Source: an uncultured Mediterranea sp.
Lineage (GTDB): Bacteria > Bacteroidota > Bacteroidia > Bacteroidales > Bacteroidaceae
Direction of reading: 5' to 3'
DNA: 64,000 nucleotides
NCBI GenBank assembly: GCA_945641355.1
Contig: CALZEQ010000005.1
Span: forward strand, 33,123 to 97,122
Shown piece after piece: positions 1-8,009 of the stretch. Positions within the stretch are counted from its first letter, which is position 1, and each line of letters begins with the position of its first letter. The translations under genes and the position numbers were made by a program. Under the pieces are notes generated by a model. The model searched no databases. It worked only from the letters and a program-made list of their open reading frames with translations, and had not been told where the DNA came from.

Positions 1-519
1 AATCAGTTCTTTGTCCGGCAGGATAGGCAAGATGATGCCACTGATAGCCAGGAACTTGGCCAGCGTTATCATCTCATCATTCTTCATGCGCTGCGCCAGT
101 TCGGTGAAGGTATGCTTCAGTTCGGTGAAAAGCAGCACGGTGACAATCACCATGACGTAGAACCACGATGGCTGGGTATCGACAATGGGAGCGATGCAAT
201 AGGTGATGAGCGCAATGATGATAGTGGTCACACCAAAGACATGATACTGCATCTGTTTGACATAATAGTTCAGAGCCAACAGTATCCCTAACACAGCCCC
301 ACCTCCCAAGAAGAGGCTATACCGGTTCGGGTCGAGAATGTAAAGCAGATAACCCAATATGCCGATGAATGTAAAGGTACGGTCGGTGCCGAACTGCGTC
401 GTCTCTCCCTCGCGTTTCAAACTGATCTTACGCTGCGACAAGCCGATGAGCAGAGAGAAGAGCGTGACCAATACAAAGGTGACCAGCTCCCGCGGCAGGT
501 ATTCATACAATTTCTCCAT
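1..519 (-). CDS. MgtC/SapB-family (DUF4010-type) membrane protein, partial
   Basis: The reading frame enters from the left edge and starts at ATG 519, so only the N-terminal 173 residues are visible. The translation begins MEKLYEYLPRELV and shows an LVTLFSLLIGL segment followed by a charged QRKISLKREGE loop, the pattern of the MgtC domain, then several further hydrophobic segments (LGILLALNYYV, TTIIIALITYC, YVMVIVTVLLF). MgtC-like proteins sit in the inner membrane; the long forms carry a C-terminal DUF4010 half, which would lie outside the window. It is the last visible gene of a minus-strand set with the CYTH protein (61 bp gap) and a 45-residue membrane protein. No substrate can be assigned. 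Confidence 0.7.
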   Translation of the reverse strand, partial: MEKLYEYLPRELVTFVLVTLFSLLIGLSQRKISLKREGETTQFGTDRTFTFIGILGYLLYILDPNRYSLFLGGGAVLGILLALNYYVKQMQYHVFGVTTIIIALITYCIAPIVDTQPSWFYVMVIVTVLLFTELKHTFTELAQRMKNDEMITLAKFLAISGIILPILPDKELI

Positions 520-580
520 CTTGCTATCCTTTCATCGTTAGTTAGTCAAGTTCGGATCTGTTGGAAATGGATGAGTGAAG

Positions 581-1054
581 TCACCCTTTCCAAGCACGGT
601 AAGGCAGCTTCATGAGATGCGAATTGTAATAACGCACATCGCCCGTCACCTCCTCACCGATAAAGTCAGGCTTCACGAAGGGCTCATCTTCCGAGGTCAG
701 TTCCACCTCGGCCACAATCAGCCCCTCGTTGTCGCCATAAAATTCGTCCACCTCGAAGGTGTGTTTCCCGCTAGGCACCAGATAGCGCATCTTGTCTATC
801 ACGCCCGGTTCACATAGCTTCATCAGTTCTTCGGCCTCGGCCAACGGCAACTCTTTCTCCCATTCATACCGACTGGTACCCGCAGCGTTGGAGGCACCTT
901 TGATGGTAAGGTAACCCTTCTCTCCGCGAATGCGTACCCGCACGGTACGCCCGCGCGCACTACATATATATCCCTGCACGATGTGACTGGAAGAGACGGC
1001 CTTCGACTTGAAGTCGCCCGTCACCAAAAATTTCCGTTCTATCTCCTGAGGCAT
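581..1054 (-). CDS. CYTH domain protein (triphosphate-tunnel phosphohydrolase)
   Basis: 157 residues, a complete single CYTH domain. The N-terminal ExExK signature is present (E4-I-E6-R-K8), followed by paired basic and acidic strands (RVRIRGEKGYLTIKG, EVDEFYGDNEGLIVAEVEL) that line the triphosphate tunnel in this family. Small bacterial stand-alone CYTH proteins usually hydrolyse inorganic tripolyphosphate or nucleoside triphosphates with Mg2+ or Mn2+; class IV adenylate cyclase activity is a less likely alternative that sequence alone does not exclude. It is cytoplasmic, with no signal peptide. It lies 14 bp downstream of the 45-residue membrane-protein gene and upstream of the MgtC-like gene, probably one transcript. 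Confidence 0.88.
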   Translation of the reverse strand: MPQEIERKFLVTGDFKSKAVSSSHIVQGYICSARGRTVRVRIRGEKGYLTIKGASNAAGTSRYEWEKELPLAEAEELMKLCEPGVIDKMRYLVPSGKHTFEVDEFYGDNEGLIVAEVELTSEDEPFVKPDFIGEEVTGDVRYYNSHLMKLPYRAWKG

Positions 1055-1068
1055 GGAAGCTGCTGCTA

Positions 1069-1206
1069 TCAGTTGGCCATGAAGGAGTAACCGACAAACA
1101 TGGCCACTACCAAAATGGCGGCCACTACGCAGATGATGGTAATCACCCGGTTGGCTTGCTGCTCTTCCTTCGCACTGTGTACCTGTTTTTTCTTATTCTT
1201 TCCCAT
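1069..1206 (-). CDS. 45-residue single-span membrane protein
   Basis: A short frame from ATG 1206 to TGA 1069: a lysine-rich cytoplasmic head (MGKNKKKQVHSAKEEQQAN) and one transmembrane helix (VITIICVVAAILVVAMFVGY) ending in SFMAN. The sharp basic-then-hydrophobic layout with an N-in topology supports a real protein. A promoter-like pair (-33 TTTG, 20 bp, TTACTTTG) lies about 45 bp upstream, and the CYTH gene begins 14 bp after its stop, so it is probably the first gene of that unit. No recognised domain; function unknown. Confidence 0.6.
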   Translation of the reverse strand: MGKNKKKQVHSAKEEQQANRVITIICVVAAILVVAMFVGYSFMAN

Positions 1207-1249
1207 AGTAATCTGTATTTTTAAAGTTCAATGCTTCTTAAACGACGAG

Positions 1250-1281
1250 CAAAGTAAAAAGAAAATCGGGAAGAATCCAAA
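1250..1281 (-). promoter_or_regulatory. Probable promoter of the small membrane protein/CYTH/MgtC unit
   Basis: On the minus strand TTTG (1278-1281) is followed after 20 bp by TTACTTTG (1250-1257), one mismatch from the Bacteroides -7 consensus TAnnTTTG. Confidence 0.45.
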
Positions 1282-1322
1282 CGAAAAGTCAAATACTTTG
1301 CTCGTTCCCGCTTGTTGGGCCT

Positions 1323-1892
1323 CTATCGGGCCAGCAATTGCTCTATCACGCGCGGATAATAGGTGTACTCCAGCTGATGGACACGAGCCGCCAACGTATC
1401 CGGCGTATCGTTGGACAAGACGGGACATCGCTGCTGACAGATGACGGCACCTTCGTCATATCGCTCGTTTGTATAGTGTATAGTGATGCCACTCTCCTGC
1501 TCGCCGGCCTCCAGCACAGCCTGATGGACACGGTCACCATACATACCCTTACCACCGAACTTGGGCAAGAGCGAAGGATGGATGTTGACCATCCGTTCAG
1601 GATAGGCATGCAGCACGTTATCCGGCACCCTGGCCAGGAAACCAGCCAGTACCACAAAGTCCACCTGATATGCACGCAACTTCTCCAATACAGGTCCGCC
1701 ATCCTCCCAATCCTCTTTGGGAAGCCAGAAACAGGGCACCTGCAAGCGTTCGGCCCGCTCACGCACCAGTGCCTGACGGCGGTTTGTCAGAATCAGCGAG
1801 ACAACGGCCGTCTCCCGCTGACGAAAATAGTGTACGATATTCTCAGCATTCGTACCGCTGCCAGAAGCTAAAATAGCTATGTTTTTTATCAT
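1323..1892 (-). CDS. purN: Phosphoribosylglycinamide formyltransferase (GART)
   Basis: 189 residues. Transfers the formyl group of 10-formyl-THF to GAR in step 3 of purine synthesis. The N-terminal phosphate loop LASGSGTNAENI, the VNIHPSLLPKF segment carrying the catalytic Asn and His, and the ITIHYTNERYDEGAVI segment with the catalytic Asp are all present. The frame is open 17 codons further upstream, but ATG 1892 is chosen because it has a strong AGGAGG five bases upstream and the family begins at the KNIAILASGSG strand. Monocistronic here, divergent from acpP across a 149-bp spacer. Confidence 0.95.
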   Translation of the reverse strand: MIKNIAILASGSGTNAENIVHYFRQRETAVVSLILTNRRQALVRERAERLQVPCFWLPKEDWEDGGPVLEKLRAYQVDFVVLAGFLARVPDNVLHAYPERMVNIHPSLLPKFGGKGMYGDRVHQAVLEAGEQESGITIHYTNERYDEGAVICQQRCPVLSNDTPDTLAARVHQLEYTYYPRVIEQLLAR

Positions 1893-1958
1893 AAACCCTC
1901 CTTTCGATGCACAAAACCGTGAAAAATGTGCAAAAAACTGCATTTAATTACGTAAATA

Positions 1959-1990
1959 TTTGCGAGGAATGATAAATATTCATTCCTTTG
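1959..1990 (+). promoter_or_regulatory. acpP-fabF-rnc promoter with an internal inverted repeat
   Basis: TTTG (1959-1962), a 20-bp spacer and TTCCTTTG (1983-1990) fit a Bacteroides promoter, with one mismatch in the -7 box. Within the spacer and running into the -7 box, GGAATGA (1966-1972) and TCATTCC (1980-1986) form a perfect 7-bp inverted repeat around TAAATAT. Its position between the two boxes is where a repressor would block polymerase; this regulatory role is inferred. Confidence 0.5.
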
Positions 1991-2041
1991 CAGCGCAAAA
2001 TTAAAGAAATAAAACTAATTATTAATTAAAAACTTAAAGTT

Positions 2042-2278
2042 ATGTCTGAAATTGCATCAAGAGTGAAAGCGATTATCGTCGATAAATTAGGCGTTGAAGA
2101 ATCTGAAGTTACAAACGAAGCAAGCTTCACGAATGATCTGGGAGCTGATTCTCTTGACACTGTAGAACTTATCATGGAATTCGAGAAAGAGTTCGGTATT
2201 TCTATCCCCGATGACCAAGCTGAAAAGATTGGCACTGTAGGTGATGCCGTAGCTTACATCGAAGAGCACTCCAAGTAA
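2042..2278 (+). CDS. acpP: Acyl carrier protein
   Basis: 78 residues, acidic, with the phosphopantetheine attachment motif [10 protein letters not shown] (Ser about residue 38) and the [12 protein letters not shown] helix typical of type II ACP. Carries growing acyl chains on a 4'-phosphopantetheine arm in the cytoplasm. First gene of an operon with fabF, which begins 21 bp downstream; a promoter with an embedded palindrome lies about 50 bp upstream. Confidence 0.98.
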   Translation: MSEIASRVKAIIVDKLGVEESEVTNEASFTNDLGADSLDTVELIMEFEKEFGISIPDDQAEKIGTVGDAVAYIEEHSK

Positions 2279-2299
2279 TTTTATCCATATCTCGTAAAC

Positions 2300-3565
2300 A
2301 TGGAATTAAAAAGAGTTGTAGTAACAGGTCTTGGCGCCATTACTCCCATTGGCAACAGTGTTCCCGAGTTTTGGGAAAACCTTGTGAATGGGGTTAGTGG
2401 AGCGGGACCTATTACCCATTTTGACGCATCCCTTTTCAAGACTCAATTTGCATGCGAAGTGAAAGGCTTCGATGCGACCAAATATATGGACCGTAAGGAG
2501 GCCCGTAAGATGGACTTGTACACGCAGTATGCCATTGCCGTAGCAAAAGAGGCTGTAGGCGACTCGGGTCTTGACATCGAAAAAGAGGATCTGAACAGAA
2601 TCGGCGTTATCTTTGGCGCAGGCATCGGCGGCATCCGCACCTTCGAGGAGGAGGCCGGCAACTATGCCATCAACGGCAAAGAGATGGGACCCAAGTTCAG
2701 TCCGTTCTTCATCCCCAAGATGATTTCGGACATCGCAGCCGGCCAGATTTCCATTCTGTACGGTTTTCATGGACCCAACTACGCCACTTGTTCTGCATGT
2801 GCCACCTCCACCAATGCCATTGCCGATGCCTTCAACCTGATTCGTCTGGGTAAGGCCAACGCCATTGTGACCGGTGGTTCAGAAGCTGCCATCGCAGCCT
2901 GCGGTGTAGGCGGTTTCAACGCCATGCACGCCCTCTCTACCCGTAACGACTCTCCGCAGACAGCTTCCCGTCCGTTCAGTGCCAGCCGCGACGGCTTCAT
3001 CATGGGCGAAGGCGGTGGTTGCATCGTATTGGAAGAGTTGGAGCATGCCAAAGCACGTGGTGCCAAGATATATGCAGAAGTGGGCGGTGTAGGCATGTCA
3101 GCCGACGCACACCATCTGACCGCTTCGCATCCCGAAGGTCTGGGAGCCAAACTGGTGATGAAGAATGCACTGGAAGATGCCGAAATGAAGCCTGAAGAGA
3201 TTGACTACATCAACGTACACGGTACGTCTACTCCTGTAGGTGACATCTCGGAAGCCAAAGCCATTCTCGAAGTATTCGGCGAACATGCTTACAAGCTGAA
3301 CATCAGTTCGACCAAATCTATGACCGGCCACCTGCTGGGTGCTGCCGGAGCCGTAGAAGCCATCGCCAGCATCCTGGCCATCAAACATGGCATCGTACCT
3401 CCCACCATCAATCACGAAGAGGGCGACAACGACGAGAACATCGACTATGCCTTGAACTTCACGTTCAACAAGGCTCAGAAGCGCGAAGTGAACGCAGCCC
3501 TGTCCAATACCTTTGGTTTTGGCGGCCACAACGCTTGCGTCATCTTCAAGAAATACGCAGAATAA
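2300..3565 (+). CDS. fabF: 3-oxoacyl-[acyl-carrier-protein] synthase II
   Basis: 421 residues, normal length for KAS II. Condenses malonyl-ACP with acyl-ACP during fatty-acid elongation. The Cys nucleophile lies in YATCSACATSTNA (about residue 164), the first catalytic His in NVHGTSTPVGD (about 303) and the second in STKSMTGHLLGAAGA (about 340); the GFGGHNA glycine-rich end is also present. Sits between acpP and rnc; the order acpP-fabF-rnc is widespread in bacteria and joins elongation to the ACP it uses. Confidence 0.98.
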   Translation: MELKRVVVTGLGAITPIGNSVPEFWENLVNGVSGAGPITHFDASLFKTQFACEVKGFDATKYMDRKEARKMDLYTQYAIAVAKEAVGDSGLDIEKEDLNRIGVIFGAGIGGIRTFEEEAGNYAINGKEMGPKFSPFFIPKMISDIAAGQISILYGFHGPNYATCSACATSTNAIADAFNLIRLGKANAIVTGGSEAAIAACGVGGFNAMHALSTRNDSPQTASRPFSASRDGFIMGEGGGCIVLEELEHAKARGAKIYAEVGGVGMSADAHHLTASHPEGLGAKLVMKNALEDAEMKPEEIDYINVHGTSTPVGDISEAKAILEVFGEHAYKLNISSTKSMTGHLLGAAGAVEAIASILAIKHGIVPPTINHEEGDNDENIDYALNFTFNKAQKREVNAALSNTFGFGGHNACVIFKKYAE

Positions 3566-3572
3566 TACGGTC

Positions 3573-4463
3573 GTGTTACGTAACCAAATAGACAAAATAA
3601 GGCTCCTGTTCCGCAAGGATAGGGAGTCTTATTTTCGTATATATCGGATTCTGGGATTCTTTCCTCACGATATCCGCTTCTATCAGGAGGCATTACTCCA
3701 CAAATCATCCACCATGCGCTCTGAAAAAGGGCGTCCCATCAACAACGAACGACTGGAATTTCTGGGCGACGCCATCCTCGATGCCATCGTAGGCGACATC
3801 GTCTACCGCCACTTTGAGGGCCGCCGCGAAGGATTCCTGACCAACACCCGCTCTAAAATCGTGCAACGGGAGACGCTGAACAAGCTGGCTGTGGAAATCG
3901 GCCTGGACAAGCTGGTGAAATACACTTCACGCTCTTCGTCACACAACAGCTACATGTACGGCAATGCTTTCGAAGCCTTCATCGGTGCCATCTACCTGGA
4001 CCAAGGTTATGAACGGTGCAAGCAATTCATGGAGCAGAAGATATTGAAGCAGTACATCGACCTGGACAAAATGTCGCGTAAGGAGATGAACTTCAAGTCA
4101 AAACTGATAGAATGGAGCCAGAAGAGCAAGATGGAGGTCTCTTTCGAACTGATTGAACAGCTGCTGGACCGCGACAACAACCCCATCTTCTGTACCGAAG
4201 TGCGCATTGAAGGATTGCCGGCCGGCAACGGAACGGGTTACTCCAAAAAGGAATCGCAACAAAATGCCTCCCGCATTGCCTTGAAGAAGATAAAGAACGA
4301 CGAGGCTTTCCGTCTAGAAATCTTACAGGCGAAAGAACGGAACCATACCCCTGACACACCAGAACAGCCCATCTCCGTCCCAAAGGAGTGTACAGACGAA
4401 ACCAAAGGCCTCCCTAAAACAGAGAGTGTCATCATCCCCGAGACACCTTCTTCTGTAGAATAA
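3573..4463 (+). CDS. rnc: Ribonuclease III
   Basis: About 296 residues. Cleaves double-stranded RNA (rRNA precursors, structured mRNA). The signature NERLEFLGDAILD with catalytic Glu/Asp is near residue 58; the second metal ligands lie in NAFEAFIGAIYLDQGY; a dsRNA-binding domain covers roughly residues 165-240, and a 55-residue Pro/Glu/Thr-rich tail follows. The frame is open back into fabF, but no ATG lies near the fabF stop; GTG 3573, giving an LRNQIDKIRLLFRKD start, fits the domain boundary and leaves a 7-bp gap to fabF. The start codon is the main uncertainty. Confidence 0.93.
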   Translation: MLRNQIDKIRLLFRKDRESYFRIYRILGFFPHDIRFYQEALLHKSSTMRSEKGRPINNERLEFLGDAILDAIVGDIVYRHFEGRREGFLTNTRSKIVQRETLNKLAVEIGLDKLVKYTSRSSSHNSYMYGNAFEAFIGAIYLDQGYERCKQFMEQKILKQYIDLDKMSRKEMNFKSKLIEWSQKSKMEVSFELIEQLLDRDNNPIFCTEVRIEGLPAGNGTGYSKKESQQNASRIALKKIKNDEAFRLEILQAKERNHTPDTPEQPISVPKECTDETKGLPKTESVIIPETPSSVE

Positions 4464-4538
4464 CATACATTTTGCCACCTTTTCTAGAAAGATAATATCT
4501 ATTTGATACTTCTATTTTTTAAATAGGGCTCAGGTTGA

Positions 4539-4568
4539 TTGTGTATTAAAAATAATGCTATACATTTG
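4539..4568 (+). promoter_or_regulatory. Promoter of the 4598 gene
   Basis: TTG (4539-4541), 19 bp, then TACATTTG (4561-4568), a perfect match to TAnnTTTG, 30 bp ahead of the ATG at 4598. Confidence 0.65.
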
Positions 4569-4597
4569 CAAACAGAAACCACAAATGAGCATTATTT

Positions 4598-4948
4598 ATG
4601 AAAACAATTCACGCTATTGGCATGACCCTTTTACTTTTAGGAGCTCTTTGGAGCACCTATAGCCATCGACATTCCCTCTCCTCTGGCAGTACTTCGACCG
4701 GTGACGGTCAACGGTTGGAAACGCGCCTGCACAAACTGAATGGCCAGGACGTGTTGTCTCAGCTCCGGCTCAGGATGCAAGAAGAGAGTCGGAACATACT
4801 GAGCGTACTGCCCGTCGTCTACAACAACGATACCGTGATGTACATGGTCAGATATGACAATGAAGAGGGGTGTGAGTTCATCGCCGCCCAATCCGGCAGC
4901 CACACTTCACAGCCTTCCTATATCCCCTTGTCGAAACTGGATTTCTAA
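4598..4948 (+). CDS. Small exported protein of unknown function
   Basis: 116 residues. An N-terminal hydrophobic stretch (IHAIGMTLLLLGALWSTY) acts as a signal peptide or membrane anchor; the rest is hydrophilic, with a VVYNNDTVMYMVRYDNEEGCEFI stretch that looks like a pair of beta strands. No lipobox and no recognised domain. It has its own good promoter and stands alone between rnc and the convergent dus gene. Confidence 0.75.
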   Translation: MKTIHAIGMTLLLLGALWSTYSHRHSLSSGSTSTGDGQRLETRLHKLNGQDVLSQLRLRMQEESRNILSVLPVVYNNDTVMYMVRYDNEEGCEFIAAQSGSHTSQPSYIPLSKLDF

Positions 4949-4972
4949 TTCTCCGCGATTGAGGGAGTCTCG

Positions 4973-5923
4973 TCACAGAGCGGCAAGCAGGTTGCTGACG
5001 GCCGCCCGGTAGTTGGCCAACTTGCCGGTCTTATGGATGGTCTTGCGGGCCTTTCGGTCGCCATCGGGCAGCAGATACTCCCAGAAGTTCTTCATCTTGG
5101 TCAGCAGCTGCAGTTCCCCTCCTTGCAACTGTGCTTCGTAACGGGCATACACCTCGTCGTGCAGCTGTCTGACCTTTTGGGCCAGCTCTTCACCCGTCAG
5201 GTGTCTTCCTTCCCTATACTCCAGTGCCAAAGCCGGATTGGCCAACAGGCCGCGCCCTAACGCCAACCCTGCCAAGTGGGGGAACCGTCGTGTCATCTGC
5301 TCCATCTCTTCTACAGTACGCAGGTCTCCATTGTAATAAAGAGGGAGCCGGCACGCCTCGTAGAAGCGGGCAAAAGCCTCGATGTCCGGCTCTCCCTTGT
5401 ACTGCTGCACACCCAGCCGGGCATGGACGATGAGGTGCGACAAGGGCAAAGTGTTGAGCAAGGGAAGCAAAGCCAACCCTTCGTCGGCACGCTCCCAACC
5501 CAAACGCATCTTTACTGAAAAGCGTACTTCGGGATATCCCTCAACCAGTGATGTCAGCAAACGTTCCACCTCATCAGGATAGGGCAACAGCCCCGCCCCG
5601 TTGTGACGGCGAGCCAGTGTAGGGAAAGGACATCCCAAATTGATGTCAACCTCTCGATATCCCCGCTCGACGAACAAGGGCATAATCCGACCGGCCGTCT
5701 CGGCATCAGGGGCTATCAGCTGCGGAATAAGCGGCACTTCCCGATTGTATTCAGGTTCCAGATCGCGCACATCTCTACGACGGCATTCTCCATGCTCTAC
5801 ACGTACGAAAGGAGTATAATAACGCTCCACGCCTCCGAACAGACGGGCGTGTGCCTGTCGGTAAGCGGCATCGGTATATCCCTGCAGCGGGGTGAAATGA
5901 ATAGGTAAAAGGGTCTGTTGCAT
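4973..5923 (-). CDS. tRNA-dihydrouridine synthase
   Basis: 316 residues; FMN-dependent reduction of uridines in tRNA D-loops. The TIM-barrel opening FTPLQGYTDAAYRQ, the NLGCPFP catalytic-Cys loop, the HARLGVQQYKG segment, the YYNGDLRT strand and the phosphate-binding ALGRGLLANP loop are in the expected order. The sequence resembles the DusB/DusC group but the subfamily cannot be fixed by eye. Transcribed alone from a TACATTTG promoter 26 bp upstream, divergent from the 6045 lipoprotein. Confidence 0.92.
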   Translation of the reverse strand: MQQTLLPIHFTPLQGYTDAAYRQAHARLFGGVERYYTPFVRVEHGECRRRDVRDLEPEYNREVPLIPQLIAPDAETAGRIMPLFVERGYREVDINLGCPFPTLARRHNGAGLLPYPDEVERLLTSLVEGYPEVRFSVKMRLGWERADEGLALLPLLNTLPLSHLIVHARLGVQQYKGEPDIEAFARFYEACRLPLYYNGDLRTVEEMEQMTRRFPHLAGLALGRGLLANPALALEYREGRHLTGEELAQKVRQLHDEVYARYEAQLQGGELQLLTKMKNFWEYLLPDGDRKARKTIHKTGKLANYRAAVSNLLAAL

Positions 5924-5949
5924 TGCAATGAACGGTTTGGTTAGTACGA

Positions 5950-5979
5950 CAAATGTACACTATATTTCCGAAGTTCAAA
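5950..5979 (-). promoter_or_regulatory. dus promoter
   Basis: On the minus strand TTTG (5976-5979), 18 bp, TACATTTG (5950-5957), a perfect -7 box. Confidence 0.6.
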
Positions 5980-6044
5980 GCCTTATTTGATTAAAATAGT
6001 GTAAAGCGTGCGGAAGATTGGCAGATAACTTATATTTTTGCAGC

Positions 6045-8009
6045 ATGTTAGATTCTGCATACATCAAAAGGAAGAGGTCCCTTCTCCGCCGATTGGCAGG
6101 AGGAGTGTTGCTGCTGGTGCTGCTCTACTCGTGCGCCAGCATCGGACGTATAGAGGGAGGAGCCATTGACGAGACACCGCCGCGCTTCCTGTCGGGTACA
6201 CCGGCTCCAGGCGCCTTGCGGGTAACCAAAAAGAAAGTCTCTATCGAGTTCGACGAGTTCATCAAGCTCGACAAGCCTGCCGAGAAGGTGGTTATCTCAC
6301 CCCCGCAGGTACAGCAACCCGAGGTAAAAGCCAACGGCAAAAAGGTGGTCATCACGCTGCAAGACACGCTGAAGGCGAACACCACCTATACCATTGACTT
6401 CGGCGATGCCATTCAGGACAACAACGAAGGTAACCCCTTGGAGAACTTCACATACGCCTTCTCCACCGGCGAACGGCTTGACACGATGGCCGTATCGGGC
6501 ACAGTACTCAATGCCGCCAATCTGGAACCGGTAAAGGGCATACTTGTGGGACTCTATGCCAACCTGAGCGATACGGCCTTTACCAAACTGCCGCTGGAGC
6601 GTGTGGGCCGTACCGACAGCCGTGGACGCTTCTCCATCCGTGGAGTGGCACCCGGCAGTTACCGCATCTATGCGTTGCAGGATGCCGACCAGAACTATTA
6701 CTATTCGCAACCCACCGAAATCATCGCCTTCAACGACTCGCTCATCATCCCCACCAGCGAACGGCGGATGCGACAGGACACCGCATGGGTTGACTCGCTC
6801 ACTATCGACTCCATTGCCGAGGTGGAATATACCCACTTCCTGCCCGATGACATCCTGCTGCGCTGTTTCAAGGAGCTTAGCTTCATCCACCGCCAAGTAA
6901 GGGCCGAACGTCAGACACCCGAGAAGTTCTCGCTCTACTTCACAGCACCGTCCGACTCACTTCCCCTGCTCAAGGGAGTGAACTTTGACGAACGGGATGC
7001 CTTTGTAATAGAGGACCTAACGGGACGCAAAGACACGCTACAATATTGGATAAAGGACACGCTGCTGCATCAGCAAGATTCGCTGCGTATGACGCTGACC
7101 TACCTCTTTACCGATAGTCTGAACCAGATAGTGCCGCGTACCGACACACTGACCGTGATACCCAAGCTGACCTATGCCAAACAGCAGAAGCAGAAAGAAG
7201 AGGCCAAGGAGAAGGAGAGGAAAGAGAAGGAAAAAGCCCGAAAGAAAAAGAAAGAGGAGGATGCCGATGAGGAGACAGAGAAGACCCTCTTCCTGCCGAT
7301 GGAGGTCTATGCACCCTCAGCCATGGACATCTACGACTACATCACCCTCTCGTTCGAAGAGCCTTTGTCAAATCTCGACTCCACCGCTTTCCACCTGCAA
7401 CAGAAGGTAGATACGCTGTGGCACGACATGTCCTTTGACCTGGAACGTGACTCGGCCGACCTGAAACGATACAACCTCTATGCCGACTGGAGCCCCGATG
7501 TGAGCTATCAGTTAGAGGTAGACTCGATGGCTGCTGTAGGCATCTACGGACTGCACACCGACAAGGTAAAGAAAGAGTTCAAGGCCAAGAAACTGGAAGA
7601 GTACGGACAAATCTTCTTCAACGTATATGGAGCCGACTCCATCGCCTTTGTAGAACTGCTGGATGCACAGGACCAAGTGGTACGCTCGGTATCTGTAGAG
7701 AACGGCCGGGCCGACTTCTACTACCTGAATCCAGGCAAGTATGGAGCCCGCCTGATCAACGACACCAACGGGAACGGGGTATGGGATACCGGCCTGCTGG
7801 CCGAACATCGACAGCCAGAAACTGTTTATTATTATCCGATGGTGCTGGAACTGAAAGCGAACTTCGACCTGACGCAGGAGTGGAACGTAACGCAGAAACC
7901 GACAGATAGACAAAAACCAGACGAACTTAAAAAACAAAAACCAGATGAAGACAAGAAAAACAAAAATAAGAACAAGAACAAGAACAGCAGCACCAGCAGC
8001 CGCCGTTAG
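6045..8009 (+). CDS. Ig-like domain surface lipoprotein with Lys-rich segment
   Basis: 654 residues from ATG 6045, which directly follows a TATTTTTG -7 box, so the leader would be nearly absent. A signal peptide ends in the lipobox LLYSC (Cys30), giving an SPII-processed lipoprotein. Residues 40-145 (ETPPRFLSGTPAPGA, TYTIDFGDAIQDNNEGNPL) match the Big_5/SbsA Ig-like fold; next is a carboxypeptidase-regulatory-like beta sandwich (AVSGTVLNAANLEPVKG, GRTDSRGRFSIRGVAPGSY). Around residues 380-415 there is an unusual Lys/Glu-rich run, and the C terminus is a Lys-Asn repeat ending TSSRR. The 3' end overlaps the DUF3108 gene by 65 bp in another frame, so the two are probably translationally coupled. 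Function unknown; likely an envelope protein. Confidence 0.85.
   Translation: MLDSAYIKRKRSLLRRLAGGVLLLVLLYSCASIGRIEGGAIDETPPRFLSGTPAPGALRVTKKKVSIEFDEFIKLDKPAEKVVISPPQVQQPEVKANGKKVVITLQDTLKANTTYTIDFGDAIQDNNEGNPLENFTYAFSTGERLDTMAVSGTVLNAANLEPVKGILVGLYANLSDTAFTKLPLERVGRTDSRGRFSIRGVAPGSYRIYALQDADQNYYYSQPTEIIAFNDSLIIPTSERRMRQDTAWVDSLTIDSIAEVEYTHFLPDDILLRCFKELSFIHRQVRAERQTPEKFSLYFTAPSDSLPLLKGVNFDERDAFVIEDLTGRKDTLQYWIKDTLLHQQDSLRMTLTYLFTDSLNQIVPRTDTLTVIPKLTYAKQQKQKEEAKEKERKEKEKARKKKKEEDADEETEKTLFLPMEVYAPSAMDIYDYITLSFEEPLSNLDSTAFHLQQKVDTLWHDMSFDLERDSADLKRYNLYADWSPDVSYQLEVDSMAAVGIYGLHTDKVKKEFKAKKLEEYGQIFFNVYGADSIAFVELLDAQDQVVRSVSVENGRADFYYLNPGKYGARLINDTNGNGVWDTGLLAEHRQPETVYYYPMVLELKANFDLTQEWNVTQKPTDRQKPDELKKQKPDEDKKNKNKNKNKNSSTSSRR

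Noticed and set aside
3513..3572. An ATG start for rnc inside fabF
   Set aside because: It would add about 20 residues of Ser/Thr/Asn with no match to the RNase III fold and overlap fabF by 53 bp.
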